NCBI GenBank assembly: GCA_963680875.1
Contig: OY804583.1
Span: 34,213,331 to 34,277,330 of the forward strand
DNA length: 64,000 nt
Source: Bathymodiolus brooksi
Lineage: Eukaryota; Mollusca; Bivalvia; Mytilida; Modiolidae
Direction of reading: 5' to 3'
Position numbers and translations under genes: made by a program. Positions 25,501-38,167 of the stretch are shown here, piece by piece. Numbering within the stretch: position 1 is the stretch's first letter; each line of letters opens with the position of its first letter. A model generated the notes under the pieces. The model was not told the DNA's origin and did no database searches. It was given only the letters and a program-made list of their open reading frames with translations.

Positions 25501-26180
25501 TTATTGATGTTTAACAACACTTTCAACAATGTGTCAGGTATAACGTAGAACATGGTGACCCGTTTAATTGGTGTTTATCGACACTTTCAACAATGTGTCA
25601 GGTATAACGTAGAACATGGTGACCAGTTTTATTGGTGTTTAACGACACTTTCAACAATGTGTCAGGTAAAACGTATGACATGGTGACCAGTTTTATTGGT
25701 GTTTAACGCCACTTTCAACAATGTTAGTTATAGTGTAGTACATGGTGACCAGTTTTATTGGTGTTTAACGACACTGTCAACAATGTGTCAGGTATAGCGT
25801 ATAACATGCTGGCCAGTTTTATTGGTGTTTAACGACACTTTCAACAATAAGTCAGGTATAACGTAGAACATGGTGACCAGTTTTATTGGTGTTTAACGCC
25901 ACTTTCAACAATGTTAGTTATAGTGTAGTACATGGTGACCAGTTTTATTGGTGTTTAACGACACTGTCAACAATGTGTCAGGTATAGCGTATAACATGCT
26001 GGCCAGTTTTATTGGTGTTTAACGACACTTTCAACAATAAGTCAGGTATAACGTAGAACATGGTGACCAGTTTTATTGTTGCTTAACGACACTTTCAACA
26101 ATGTGTCAGGTATAACGTAGAACATGGTGACCAGTTTTATTGGTGTTTAACGACACTTTCAACAATGTGTCAGGTATAAC
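19546..26180 (+). repeat. Tandem duplication, 6,548-bp unit, copy 2
   Basis: Second copy of the 13.0-19.5 kb block, apparently identical in the lines compared. It matches until about 26,180, where this copy continues with ataacgtag while the first copy runs into its duplicate with ataacatag (19,632). Beyond this point the DNA continues with more copies of the 25-26 kb segment. Confidence 0.83.
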
Positions 26181-27850
26181 GTAGAACATGGTGATCAGTT
26201 TTATTGGTGTTTAACGCCACTTTCAACAATGTTAGTTAGAGTGTAGAACATGGTGACCAGTTTTATTGGTGTTTAACGACACTTTCCACAATATGTCAGG
26301 TATAACGTAGAACATGGTGACCAGTTTTATTGGTGTTTAATGCCACTTTCAACAATGTTAGTTATAGTGTAGAACATGGTGACCAGTTTTATTGGTGTTT
26401 AACGACACTTTCAACAATGTGTCAGTTATAACGTAGAACATGGTGAACAGTTTTATTGGTGTTTAACGCCACTGTCAACAATGTGTCAGGTATAGCGTAT
26501 AACATGCTGGCCAGTTTTATTGGTGTTTAACGACACTTTCAACAATAAGTCAGGTATAACGTAGAACATGGTGACCAGTTTTATTGTTGCTTAACGACAC
26601 TTTCAACAATGTGTCAGGTATAACGTAGAACATGGTGACCAGTTTTATTGGTGTTTAACGACACTTTCAACAATGTGTCAGGTATAACGTAGAACATGGT
26701 GATCAGTTTTATTGGTGTTTAACGCCACTTTCAACAATGTTAGTTAGAGTGTAGAACATGGTGACCAGTTTTATTGGTGTTTAACGACACTTTCCACAAT
26801 ATGTCAGGTATAACGTAGAACATGGTGACCAGTTTTATTGGTGTTTAATGCCACTTTCAACAATGTTAGTTATAGTGTAGAACATGGTGACCAGTTTTAT
26901 TGGTGTTTAACGACACTTTCAACAATGTGTCAGTTATAACGTAGAACATGGTGAACAGTTTTATTGGTGTTTAACGCCACTTTCAACAATGTTTGTTATA
27001 GTGTAGAACATGGTGACCAGTTTTATTGGTGTTTAATGCCACTTGCAACAATGTGTCAGGTATAACGTAGAACATGGTGACCAGTTTTATTGATGTTTAA
27101 CAACACTTTCAACAATGTGTCAGGTATAACGTAGAACATGGTGACCCGTTTAATTGGTGTTTATCGACACTTTCAACAATGTGTCAGGTATAACGTAGAA
27201 CATGGTGACCAGTTTTATTGGTGTTTAACGACACTTTCAACAATGTGTCAGGTAAAACGTATGACATGGTGACCAGTTTTATTGGTGTTTAACGCCACTT
27301 TCAACAATGTTAGTTATAGTGTAGTACATGGTGACCAGTTTTATTGGTGTTTAACGACACTGTCAACAATGTGTCAGGTATAGCGTATAACATGCTGGCC
27401 AGTTTTATTGGTGTTTAACGACACTTTCAACAATAAGTCAGGTATAACGTAGAACATGGTGACCAGTTTTATTGTTGCTTAACGACACTTTCAACAATGT
27501 GTCAGGTATAACGTAGAACATGGTGACCAGTTTTATTGGTGTTTAACGACACTTTCAACAATGTGTCAGGTATAACGTAGAACATGGTGATCAGTTTTAT
27601 TGGTGTTTAACGCCACTTTCAACAATGTTAGTTAGAGTGTAGAACATGGTGACCAGTTTTATTGGTGTTTAACGACACTTTCCACAATATGTCAGGTATA
27701 ACGTAGAACATGGTGACCAGTTTTATTGGTGTTTAATGCCACTTTCAACAATGTTAGTTATAGTGTAGAACATGGTGACCAGTTTTATTGGTGTTTAACG
27801 ACACTTTCAACAATGTGTCAGTTATAACGTAGAACATGGTGAACAGTTTT
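25195..27850 (+). repeat. Cluster of reiterated segments with cactttccacaat marker
   Basis: The private cactttccacaat monomer appears at about 25,206, 26,284, 26,792 and 27,679 (spacings 1,078, 508 and 887 bp), after a single copy at about 18,658 in the upstream block. Around each mark the same neighbours return: a ggtgatcag end, gttagttagagtg, then the taatgcc class B and class D monomers. The 26-28 kb interval is therefore a short run of incomplete re-duplications added at the end of the second 6,548-bp copy. Confidence 0.75.
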
Positions 27851-27910
27851 ATTGGTGTTTAACGACACTGTCAACAATGTGTCAGGTATAGCGTATAACA
27901 TGCTGGCCAG
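27847..27910 (+). repeat. Class E monomer (64 bp, gctggccag; MscI-type site)
   Basis: Representative of a class with cactgtcaac in place of cactttcaac, tatagcgtataac in place of tataacgtagaac, and an end reading catgctggccag. The change creates TGGCCA, an MscI recognition sequence absent from the consensus monomer, so this class is a natural marker of higher-order spacing. Copies occur for example near 63, 1,519, 1,964, 2,602, 5,465, 6,606, 8,064, 8,509, 8,955, 9,529, 9,974, 10,420 and 10,993; a sub-variant reads gcgtattacatgc (for example 13,275 and 16,585). Confidence 0.9.
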
Positions 27911-30900
27911 TTTTATTGGTGTTTAACGACACTTTCAACAATATGTCAGGTATAACGTAGAACATGGTGACCAGTTTTATTGGTGCTTAACGCCACTTTC
28001 AACAATGTGTCAGGTATAACGTAGAACATGGTGACCTGTTTTATTGGTGTTTAACGACACTTTCAACAATATGTCAGGTATAACGTAGAACATGGTGACC
28101 AGTTTTATTGGTGTTTAACGCCACTTTCAACAATGTAGTTATAGTGTAGAACATGGTGACCAGTTTTATTGGTGTTTAACGACACTTTCAACAATGTGTC
28201 AGTTATAACGTAGAACATGGTGACCAGTTTTATTGGTGTTTAACGACACTTTCAACAATGTGTCAGGTATAATGTAGAACATGGTGACCAGTTTTATTGG
28301 TGTTTAACGACACTTTCAACAATGTGTCAGGTATAACATTGAACATGGTGACCAGTTTTATTGGTGTTTAACGACACTTTCAACAATGTGTCAGGTATAA
28401 CGTAGAACATGGTGACCAGTTTTATTGGTGTTTATTAACACTTTCAACAATGTGTCAGGTATAACGTATTACATGGTGACCAGTTTTATTGGTGTTTAAC
28501 GACACCCAACAATATGTCAGGTATAATGTAGAACATGGTGACCAGTTTTATTGGTGTTTAACGCCACTTTCAACAATTTTAGTTATAGTGTAGAACATGG
28601 TGACCAGTTTTATTGGTGTTTAACGACACTTTCAACAATGTGTCAGGTATAATGTAGAACATGGTGACCAGTTTTATTGGTGTTTAACGCCACTTTCAAC
28701 AATGTTAGTTATAGTGTAGAACATGGTGACCAGTTTTATTGGTGTTTAGTGCCACTTTCAACAATGTGTCAGGTATAACGTAGAACATGGTGACCAGTTT
28801 TATTGATGTTTAACAACACTTTCAACAATGTGTCAGGTATAACGTAGAACATGGTGACCCGTTTAATTGGTGTTTATCGACACTTTCAACAATGTGTCAG
28901 GTATAACGTAGAACATGGTGACCAGTTTTATTGGTGTTTAACGACACTTTCAACAAAGTGTCAGATATAACGTATGACATGGTGACCAGTTTTATTGGTG
29001 TTTAACACCACTTTCAACAATGTTAGTTATAACGTAGAAAATGGTGACCAGTTTTATTGGTGTTTAATACCACTTTCAACAATGTGTCAGGTATAACGTA
29101 GAACATGGTGACCAGTTTTATTGGTGTTTAACGACACTTTCAACAATGTGTCAGGTATAACATAGAACATGGTGACCAGTTTTATTGGTGCTTAACGACA
29201 CTTTCAACAATGTGTCAGGTATAATGTAGAACATGGTGACCAGTTTTATTGGTGTTTAACGCCACTTTCAAGAATGTTAGTTATAGTGTAGAACATGGTG
29301 ACCAGTTTTATTGGTGTTTAACGACACTGTCAACAATGTGTCAGGTATAGCGTATTACATGCTGGCCAGTTTTATTGGTGTTTAACGACACTTTCAACAA
29401 TGTGTCAGGTATAACGTAGAACATGGTGACCCGTTTTATTGGTGTTTAACGCCACTTTCAACATTGTTAGTTATAGTGTAGAACATGGTGACCAGTTTTA
29501 TTGGTGTTTAACGACACTTTCAACAATGTGTCAGTTATAACGTAGAACATGGTGAACAGTTTTATTGGTGTTTAACGACACTGTCAACAATGTGTCAGGT
29601 ATAGCGTATAACATGCTGGCCAGTTTTATTGGTGTTTAACGACACTTTCAACAATATGTCAGGTATAACGTAGAACATGGTGACCAGTTTTATTGGTGCT
29701 TAACGCCACTTTCAACAATGTGTCAGGTATAACGTAGAACATGGTGACCTGTTTTATTGGTGCTTAACGACACTTTCAACAATGTGTCAGGTATAATGTA
29801 GAACATGGTGACCAGTTTTATCGGTGTTTATCGACACTTTCAACAATGTGTCAGGTATAACGTAGAACATGGTGACCAGTTTTATTGGTGTTTAACGCCA
29901 CTTTCAACAATGTTAGTTATAGTGTAGAACATGGTGACCAGTTTTATTGGTGTTTAACGACACTTTCAACAATGTGTCAGTTATAACGTAGAACATGGTG
30001 ACCAGTTTTATTGGTGTTTAACGACACTTTCAACAATGTGCCAGGTATAACATAGAACATGGTGACCAGTTTTATTGGTGCTTAACGACACTTTCAACAA
30101 TGTGTCAGGTATAATGTAGAACATGGTGACCAGTTTTATTGGTGTTTAATGCCACTTTCAAGAATGTTAGTTATAGTGTAGAACATGGTGACCAGTTTTA
30201 TTGGTGTTTAACGACACTTTCAACATTGTGTCAGGTATAGCGTATAACATGCTGGCCAGTTTTATTGGTGTTTAACGACACTTTCAACAATATGTCAGGT
30301 ATAACGTAGAACATGGTGACCAGTTTTATTGGTGCTTAACGCCACTTTCAACAATGTGTCAGGTATAACGTAGAACATGGTGACCTGTTTTATTGGTGCT
30401 TAACTACACTTTCAACAATGTGTCAGGTATAACGTAGAACATGGTGACCAGTTTTATTGGTGTTTAACGCCACTTTCAACAATGTTAGTTATAGTGTAGA
30501 ACATGGTGACCAGTTTTATTGGTGTTTAACGACACTTTCAACAATGTGTCAGTTATAACGTAGAACATGGTGAACAGTTTTATTGGTGTTTAATGACACT
30601 GTCAACAATGTGTCAGGTATAGCGTATAACATGCTGGCCAGTTTTATTGGTGTTTAACGACACTTTCAACAATATGTCAGGTATAACGTAGAACATGGTG
30701 ACCAGTTTTATTGGTGCTTAACGCCACTTTCAACAATGTGTCAGGTATAACGTAGAACATGGTGACCTGTTTTATTGGTGTTTAACGACACTTTCAACAA
30801 TATGTCAGGTATAACGTAGAACATGGTGACCAGTTTTATTGGTGTTTAATGCCACTTTCAACAATGTAGTTATAGTGTAGAACATGGTGACCAGTTTTAT

Positions 30901-32620
30901 TGGTGTTTAACGACACTTTCAACAATGTGTCAGGTATAACATTGAACATGGTGACCAGTTTTATTGGTGTTTAGCGACACTTTCAACAATGTGTCAGGTA
31001 TAACGTAGAACATGGTGACCAGTTTTATTGGTGTTTATTAACACTTTCAACAATGTGTCAGGTATAACGTATTACATGGTGACCAGTTTTATTGGTGTTT
31101 AACGACACTCAACAATATGTCAGGTATAATGTAGAACATGGTGACCAGTTTTATTGGTGTTTAACGCCACTTTCAACAATGTTAGTTATAGTGTAGAACA
31201 TGGTGACCAGTTTTATTGGTGTTTAACGACACTTTCAACAATGTGTCAGGTATAATGTAGAACATGGTGACCAGTTTTATTGGTGTTTAACGCCACTTTC
31301 AACAATGTTAGTTATGGTGTAGAACATGGTGACCAGTTTTATTGGTGTTTAATGCCACTTTCAACAATGTGTCAGGTATAACGTAGAACAGGGTGACCAG
31401 TTTTATTGATGTTTAACAACACTTTCAACAATGTGTCAGGTATAACGTAGAACATGGTGACCCGTTTAATTGGTGTTTATCGACACTTTCAACAATGTGT
31501 CAGGTATAACGTAGAACATGGTGACCAGTTTTATTGGTGTTTAACGACACTTTCAACAAAGTGTCAGGTATAACGTATGAAATGGTGACCAGTTTTATTG
31601 GTGTTTAACACCACTTTCAACAATGTTAGTTATAACGTAGAAAATGGTGACCAGTTTTATTGGTGTTTAATGCCACTTTCAACAATGTGTCAGGTATAAC
31701 GTAGAACATGGTGACCAGTTTTATTGGTGTTTAACGACACTTTCAACAATGTGCCAGGTATAACATAGAACATGGTGACCAGTTTTATTGGTGCTTAACG
31801 ACACTTTCTACAATGTGTCAGGTATAATGTAGAACATGGTGACCAGTTTTATTGGTGTTTAATGCCACTTTCAAGAATGTTAGTTATAGTGTAGAACATG
31901 GTGACCAGTTTTATTGGTGTTTAACGACACTGTCAACAATGTGTCAGGTATAACGTAGAACATGGTGACCAGTTTTATTGGTGTTTAACGACACTTTCAA
32001 CAATGTGTCAGGTATAACGTAGAACATGGTGACCCGTTTTATTGGTGTTTAACGCCACTTTCAACATTGTTAGTTATAGTGTAGAACATGGTGACCAGTT
32101 TTATTGGTGTTTAACGACACTTTCAACAATGTGTCAGTTATAACGTAGAACATGGTGAACAGTTTTATTGGTGTTTAACGACACTGTCAACAATGTGTCA
32201 GGTATAGCGTATAACATGCTGGCCAGTTTTATTGGTGTTTAACGACACTTTCAACAATATGTCAGGTATAACGTAGAACATGGTGACCAGTTTTATTGGT
32301 GCTTAACGCCACTTTCAACAATGTGTCAGATATAACGTAGAACATGGTGACCAGTTTTATTGGTGCTTAACGACACTTTCAACAATGTGTCAGGTATAAT
32401 GTAGAACATGGTGACCAGTTTTATCAGTGTTTATCGACACTTTCAACAATGTGTCAGGTATAACGTAGAACATGGTGACCAGTTTTATTGGTGTTTAACG
32501 CCACTTTCAACAATGTTAGTTATAGTGTAGAACATGGTGACCAGTTTTATTGGTGTTTAACGACACTTTCAACAATGTGTCAGTTATAACGTAGAACATG
32601 GTGAACAGTTTTATTGGTGT
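27850..32620 (+). repeat. Diverged duplicated segments offset by 2,603 bp
   Basis: Private markers in about 28.3-30.0 kb return 2,603 bp downstream: ataacattgaac (taacattg at 28,334 and 30,937), ttcaagaatgttag (about 29,269 and 31,872) and ttcaacattgttag (about 29,460 and 32,063). At the left end the offset is about 2,731 because the second copy lacks two monomers. An extra ttcaagaatg copy at about 30,159, 890 bp after the first, shows a further internal duplication. The copies differ at several sites (for example gttatggtg near 31,313), so this is older than the 6.5-kb event. Confidence 0.72.
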
Positions 32621-34792
32621 TTAACGACACTTTCAACAATGTGTCAGGTATAGCGTATAACATGCTGGCCAGTTTTATTGGTGTTTAACGACACTTTCAA
32701 CAATTTGTCAGGTATAACGTAGAACATGGTGACCAGTTTTATTGGTGCTTAACGCCACTTTCAACAATGTGTCAGGTATAACGTAGAACATGGTGACCTG
32801 TTTTATTGGTGCTTAGCGACACTTTCAACAATGTGTCAGGTATAATGTAGAACATGGTGACCAGTTTTATTGGTGTTTATCGACACTTTCAACAATTTGT
32901 CAGGTATAGTGTAGAACATGGTGACCATTTTTATTGGTGCTTAACGACACTTTCAACAATGTGTCAGGTATAATGTAGAACATGGTGACCAGTTTTATTG
33001 GTGTTTATCGACACTTTCAACAATATGTCAGGTATAACGTAGAACATGGTGACCAGTTTTATTGGTGTTTAACGCCACTTTCAACAATGTTAGTTATGGT
33101 GTAGAACATGGTGACCAGTTTTATTGGTGTTTAACGACACTTTCAACAATGTGTCAGTTATAACGTAGAACATGGTGAACAGTTTTATTGGTGTTCAACG
33201 ACACTGTCAACAATGTGTCAGGTATAGCGTATAACATGCTGGCCAGTTTTATTGGTGTTTAACGACACTTTCAACAATGTGTCAGGTATAACGTAGAACA
33301 TGGTGACCAGTTTTATTGGTGCTTAACGCCACTTTCAACAATGTGTCAGGTATAACGTAGAACATGGTGACCTGTTTTCCTGTTTTATTGGTGCTTAACG
33401 ACACTTTCAACAATGTGTGAGGTATAATGTAGAACATGGTGACCAGTTTTATTGGTGTTTATCGCCACTTTCAACAATGTGTCAGGTATAACGTAGAACA
33501 TGGTGACCAGTTTTATTGGTGTTTAACGACACTTTCAACAATATGTCAGGTATAACGTAGAACATGGTGACCAGTTTTATTGGTGCTTAACGCCACTTTC
33601 AACAATGTGTCAGGTATAACGTAGAACATGGTGACCAGTTTTATTGGTGCTTAACGACACTTTCAACAATGTGTCAGGTATAATGTAGAACATGGTGACC
33701 AGTTTTATCAGTGTTTATCGACACTTTCAACAATGTGTCAGGTATAACGTAGAACATGGTGACCAGTTTTATTGGTGTTTAACGCCACTTTCAACAATGT
33801 TAGTTATAGTGTAGAACATGGTGACCAGTTTTATTGGTGTTTAACGACACTTTCAACAATGTGTCAGTTATAACGTAGAACATGGTGAACAGTTTTATTG
33901 GTGTTTAACGACACTTTCAACAATGTGTCAGGTATAGCGTATAACATGCTGGCCAGTTTTATTGGTGTTTAACGACACTTTCAACAATTTGTCAGGTATA
34001 ACGTAGAACATGGTGACCAGTTTTATTGGTGCTTAACGCCACTTTCAACAATGTGTCAGGTATAACGTAGAACATGGTGACCTGTTTTATTGGTGCTTAG
34101 CGACACTTTCAACAATGTGTCAGGTATAATGTAGAACATGGTGACCAGTTTTATTGGTGTTTATCGACACTTTCAACAATTTGTCAGGTATAGTGTAGAA
34201 CATGGTGACCATTTTTATTGGTGCTTAACGACACTTTCAACAATGTGTCAGGTATAATGTAGAACATGGTGACCAGTTTTATTGGTGTTTATCGACACTT
34301 TCAACAATATGTCAGGTATAACGTAGAACATGGTGACCAGTTTTATTGGTGTTTAACGCCACTTTCAACAATGTTAGTTATAGTGTAGAACATGGTGACC
34401 AGTTTTATTGGTGTTTAACGACACTTTCAACAATGTGTCAGTTATAACGTAGAACATGGTGAACAGTTTTATTGGTGTTCAACGACACTGTCAACAATGT
34501 GTCAGGTATAGCGTATAACATGCTGGCCAGTTTTATTGGTGTTTAACGACACTTTCAACAATGTGTCAGGTATAACGTAGAACATGGTGACCAGTTTTAT
34601 TGGTGCTTAACGCCACTTTCAACAATGTGTCAGGTATAACGTAGAACATGGTGACCTGTTTTCCTGTTTTATTGGTGCTTAACGACACTTTCAACAATGT
34701 GTGAGGTATAATGTAGAACATGGTGACCAGTTTTATTGGTGTTTATCGCCACTTTCAACAATGTGTCAGGTATAACGTAGAACATGGTGACC
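32225..34792 (+). repeat. Tandem duplication, 1,284-bp unit
   Basis: Copies at about 32,225-33,508 and 33,509-34,792. Markers ggtgttcaacg (33,196/34,480), caatttgtcagg (32,701/33,985), gcttagcgac (about 32,813/34,097) and the doubled cctgtttt (33,371/34,655) are all 1,284 bp apart. Small differences include cagatataacg (about 32,328) and gttatggtg (about 33,094) in the first copy only. The join lies where a tttatcgcc monomer is followed by a tttaacgac monomer in place of the usual tttaacacc. Confidence 0.82.
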
Positions 34793-37700
34793 AGTTTTAT
34801 TGGTGTTTAACACCACTTTCAACAATGTAGTTATAGTGTAGAACATGGTGACCAGTTTTATTGGTGTTTAACGACACTTTCAACAATGTGTCAGTTATAA
34901 CGTAGAACATGGTGAACAGTTTTATTGGTGTTTAACGACACTTTCAACAATGTGTCAGGTATAATGTAGAACATGGTGACCAGTTTTATTGGTGTTTAAC
35001 GACACTTTCAACAATGTGTCAGGTATAACATAGAATATGGTGACCAGTTTTATTGGTGTTTAACGACACTTTCAACAATAGGTCAGGTATAACGTAGAAC
35101 ATGGTGACCAGTTTTATTGGTGTTTATTAACACTTTCAACAATGTGTCAGGTATAACGTATTACATGGTGACCAGTTTTATTGGTGTTTAACGACACTCA
35201 ACAATATGTCAGGTATAATGTAGAACATGGTGACCAGTTTTATTGGTGTTTAACGCCACTTTCAACAATGTTAGTTATAGTGTAGAACATGGTGACCAGT
35301 TTTATTGGTGTTTAACGACACTTTCAACAATGTGTCAGGTATAATGTAGAACATGGTGACCAGTTTTATTGGTGTTTAACGCCACTTTCAACAATGTTAG
35401 TTATAGTGTAGAACATGGTGACCAGTTTTATTGGTGTTTAATGCCACTTTCAACAATGTGTCAGGTATAACGTAGAACATGGTGACCAGTTTTATTGGTG
35501 TTTATCGACACTTTCAACAATGTGTCAGGTATAACGTAGAACATGGTGACCAGTTTTATTGGTGTTTAACGACACTTTCAACAATGTGTCAGGTATAGCG
35601 TATGAAATGGTGACCAGTTTTATTGGTGTTTAACGCCACTTTCAACAATGTTAGTTATAGCGTAGAACATGGTGACCAGTTTTATTGGTGTTTAATGCAA
35701 CTTTCAACAATGTTAGTTATAGTGTAGAACATGGTGACCAGTTTTATTGGTGTTTAACGCCACTTTCAACAATGTTAGTTATAGTGTAGAACATGGTGAC
35801 CAGTTTTATTGGTGCTTAACGACACTTTCAACAATGTGTCAGTTATAACGTAGAACATGGTGAACAGTTTTATTGGTGTTTAACGACACTGTCAACAATG
35901 TGTCAGGTATAGCGTATAACATGCTGGCCAGTTTTATTTGTGTTTAACGACACTTTCAACAATATGTCAGGTATAACGTAGAACATGGTGACCAGTTTTA
36001 TTGGTGTTTAACGCCACTTTCAACAATGTGTCAGGTATAACGTAGAACATGGTGACCTGTTTTATTGGTGCTTAACGACACTTTCAACAATGTGTCAGGT
36101 ATAATGTAGAACATGGTGACCAGTTTTATTGGTGTTTAACGCCACTTTCAACAATGTGTCAGTTATAGCGTAGAACATGGTGAACAGTTTTATTGGTGTT
36201 TAACGACACTTTCAACAATGTGTCAGGTATAACGTAGAACATGGTGACCAGTTTTATTGGTGTTTAATGACACTTTCAACAATGTGTCAGGTATAACGTA
36301 GAACATGGTGACCAGTTTTATTGGTGTTTATTAACACTTTCAACAATGTGTCAGGTATAACGTATTACATGGTGACCAGTTTTATTGGTTTTTAACGACA
36401 CTCAACAATATGTCAGGTATAATGTAGAACATGGTGACCAGTTTTATTGGTGTTTAACGCCACTTTCAACAATGTTAGTTATAGTGTAGAACATGGTGAC
36501 CAGTTTTATTGGTGTTTTACGACACTTTCAACAAAGTGTCAGGCATAACGTATGACATGGTGACCAGTTTTATTGGTGTTTAACACCACTTTCAACAATG
36601 TTAGTTATAGCGTAGAACATGGTGACCAGTTTTATTGGTGTTTAATGCCACTTTCAACAATGTGTCAGGTATAACGTAGAACATGGTGACCAGTTGTATT
36701 GGTGTTTAACGCCACTTTCAACAATGTTAGTTATAGTGTAGAACATGGTGAACAGTTTTATTGGTGTTTAACGACACTGTCAACAATGTGTCAGGTATAG
36801 CGTATTACATGCTGGCCAGTTTTATTGGTGTTTAACGACACTTTCAACAATATGTCAGGTATAACGTAAAACATGGTGACCAGTTTTATTGTTGCTTAAC
36901 GACATTTTCAACAATGTGTCAGGTATAACGTAGAACATGGTGACCCGTTTTATTGGTGTTTAACGCCGCTTTCAACATTGTTAGTTATAGTGTAGAACAT
37001 GGTGACCTGTTTTATTGGTGCTTAACGCCACTTTCAACAATGTGTCAGGTATAACGTAGAACATGGTGACCTGTTTTATTGGTGCTTAACGACACTTTCA
37101 ACAATGTGTCAGGTATAATGTTTAACATGGTGACCAGTTTTATCGGTGTTTATCGACACTTTCAACAATGTGTCAGGTATAACGTAGAACATGGTGACCA
37201 GTTTTATTGGTGTTTAACGCCACTTTCAACAATGTTAGTTATAGTGTAGAACATAGTGACCAGTTTTATTGGTGCTTAACGACACTTTCAACAATGTGTC
37301 AGTTATAACGTAGAACATGGTGAACAGTTTTATTGGTGGTTAACGACACTGTCAACAATGTGTCAGGTATAACGTATAACATGCTGGCCAGTTTTATTGG
37401 TGTTTAACGACACTTTCAACAATATGTCAGGTATAACGTAGAACATGGTGACCAGTTTTATTGGTGCTTAACGCCACTTTCAACAATGTGTCAGGTATAA
37501 CGTAGAACATGGTGACCTGTTTTATTGGTGCTTAACGACACTTTCAACAATGTGTCAGGTATAATGTAGAACATGGTGACCAGTTTTATTGGTGTTTATC
37601 GACACTTTCAACAATGTGTCAGGTATAGTGTAGAACATGGTGACCATTTTTATTGGTGTTTAACGACACTTTCAACAATGTGTCAGGTATAATGTAGAAC

Positions 37701-38093
37701 ATGGTGACCAGTTTTATTGGTGTTTATCGACACTTTCAACAATGTGTCAGGTATAACGTAGAACATGGTGACCAGTTTTATTGGTGTTTAACAACACTTT
37801 CAACAATGTGTCAGGTATAACGTATAACATGGTGACCAGTTTTATTGGTGTTTAACGACACTGTCAACAATATGTCAGGTATAATGTAGAACATGGTGAC
37901 CAGTTTTATTGGTGTTTAACGACACTTTCAACAATGTTAGTTATAGTGTAGAACATGGTGACCAGTTTTATTGGTGTTTAACGACACTTTCAACAATGTG
38001 TCAGGTATAATGTAGAACATGGTGACCAGTTTTATTGGTGTTTAACGACACTTTCAACAATGTGTCAGGTATAACAGAGAACATGGTGACCAG

Positions 38094-38157
38094 TTTTATT
38101 GGTGTTTAACGACACTTTCAACAATGTGTCAGGTATAACGTAGAACATGGTGACCAG
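38094..38157 (+). repeat. Reference consensus monomer (class A, 64 bp)
   Basis: This copy matches the commonest base at every position I can judge and serves as the reference. Using the phase that starts at TTTT, it contains ttttattggtg (1-11), tttaacgacac (12-22), tttcaacaatgtgtcagg (23-40), tataacgtag (41-50) and aacatggtgaccag (51-64). It has two CpGs, at monomer positions 17-18 and 46-47, close to the number expected from its base composition (10 C, 14 G). It carries one GGTGACC site, which BstEII recognises, and one TTAA and one ACGT site, so these enzymes should cut the array into ladders. The choice of phase is arbitrary. Confidence 0.95.
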
Positions 38158-38167
38158 TTTTATTGGT
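38148..38167. other. Overlapping dyad symmetries at the monomer junction
   Basis: TGGT-G-ACCA (38,148-38,156) is a perfect odd-length palindrome that includes the GGTGACC site. It overlaps ACCAGT-TTT-ATTGGT (38,153-38,167), a six-base-arm inverted repeat with one G/T mismatch. A third short inverted repeat, GACAC and GTGTC (38,111-38,115 and 38,126-38,130), encloses ten bases in the same monomer. These appear in most class A copies. Class B loses the third, and the ggtgaacag and ctggccag ends break the first. Arms are short and no function follows from them alone. Confidence 0.6.

Noticed and set aside
12998..26180. Calling the near-identical 6,548-bp pair a definite assembly error
   Set aside because: Recent tandem duplication is equally plausible for a satellite and similar-sized steps occur elsewhere with clear differences between copies; read data are needed to decide.
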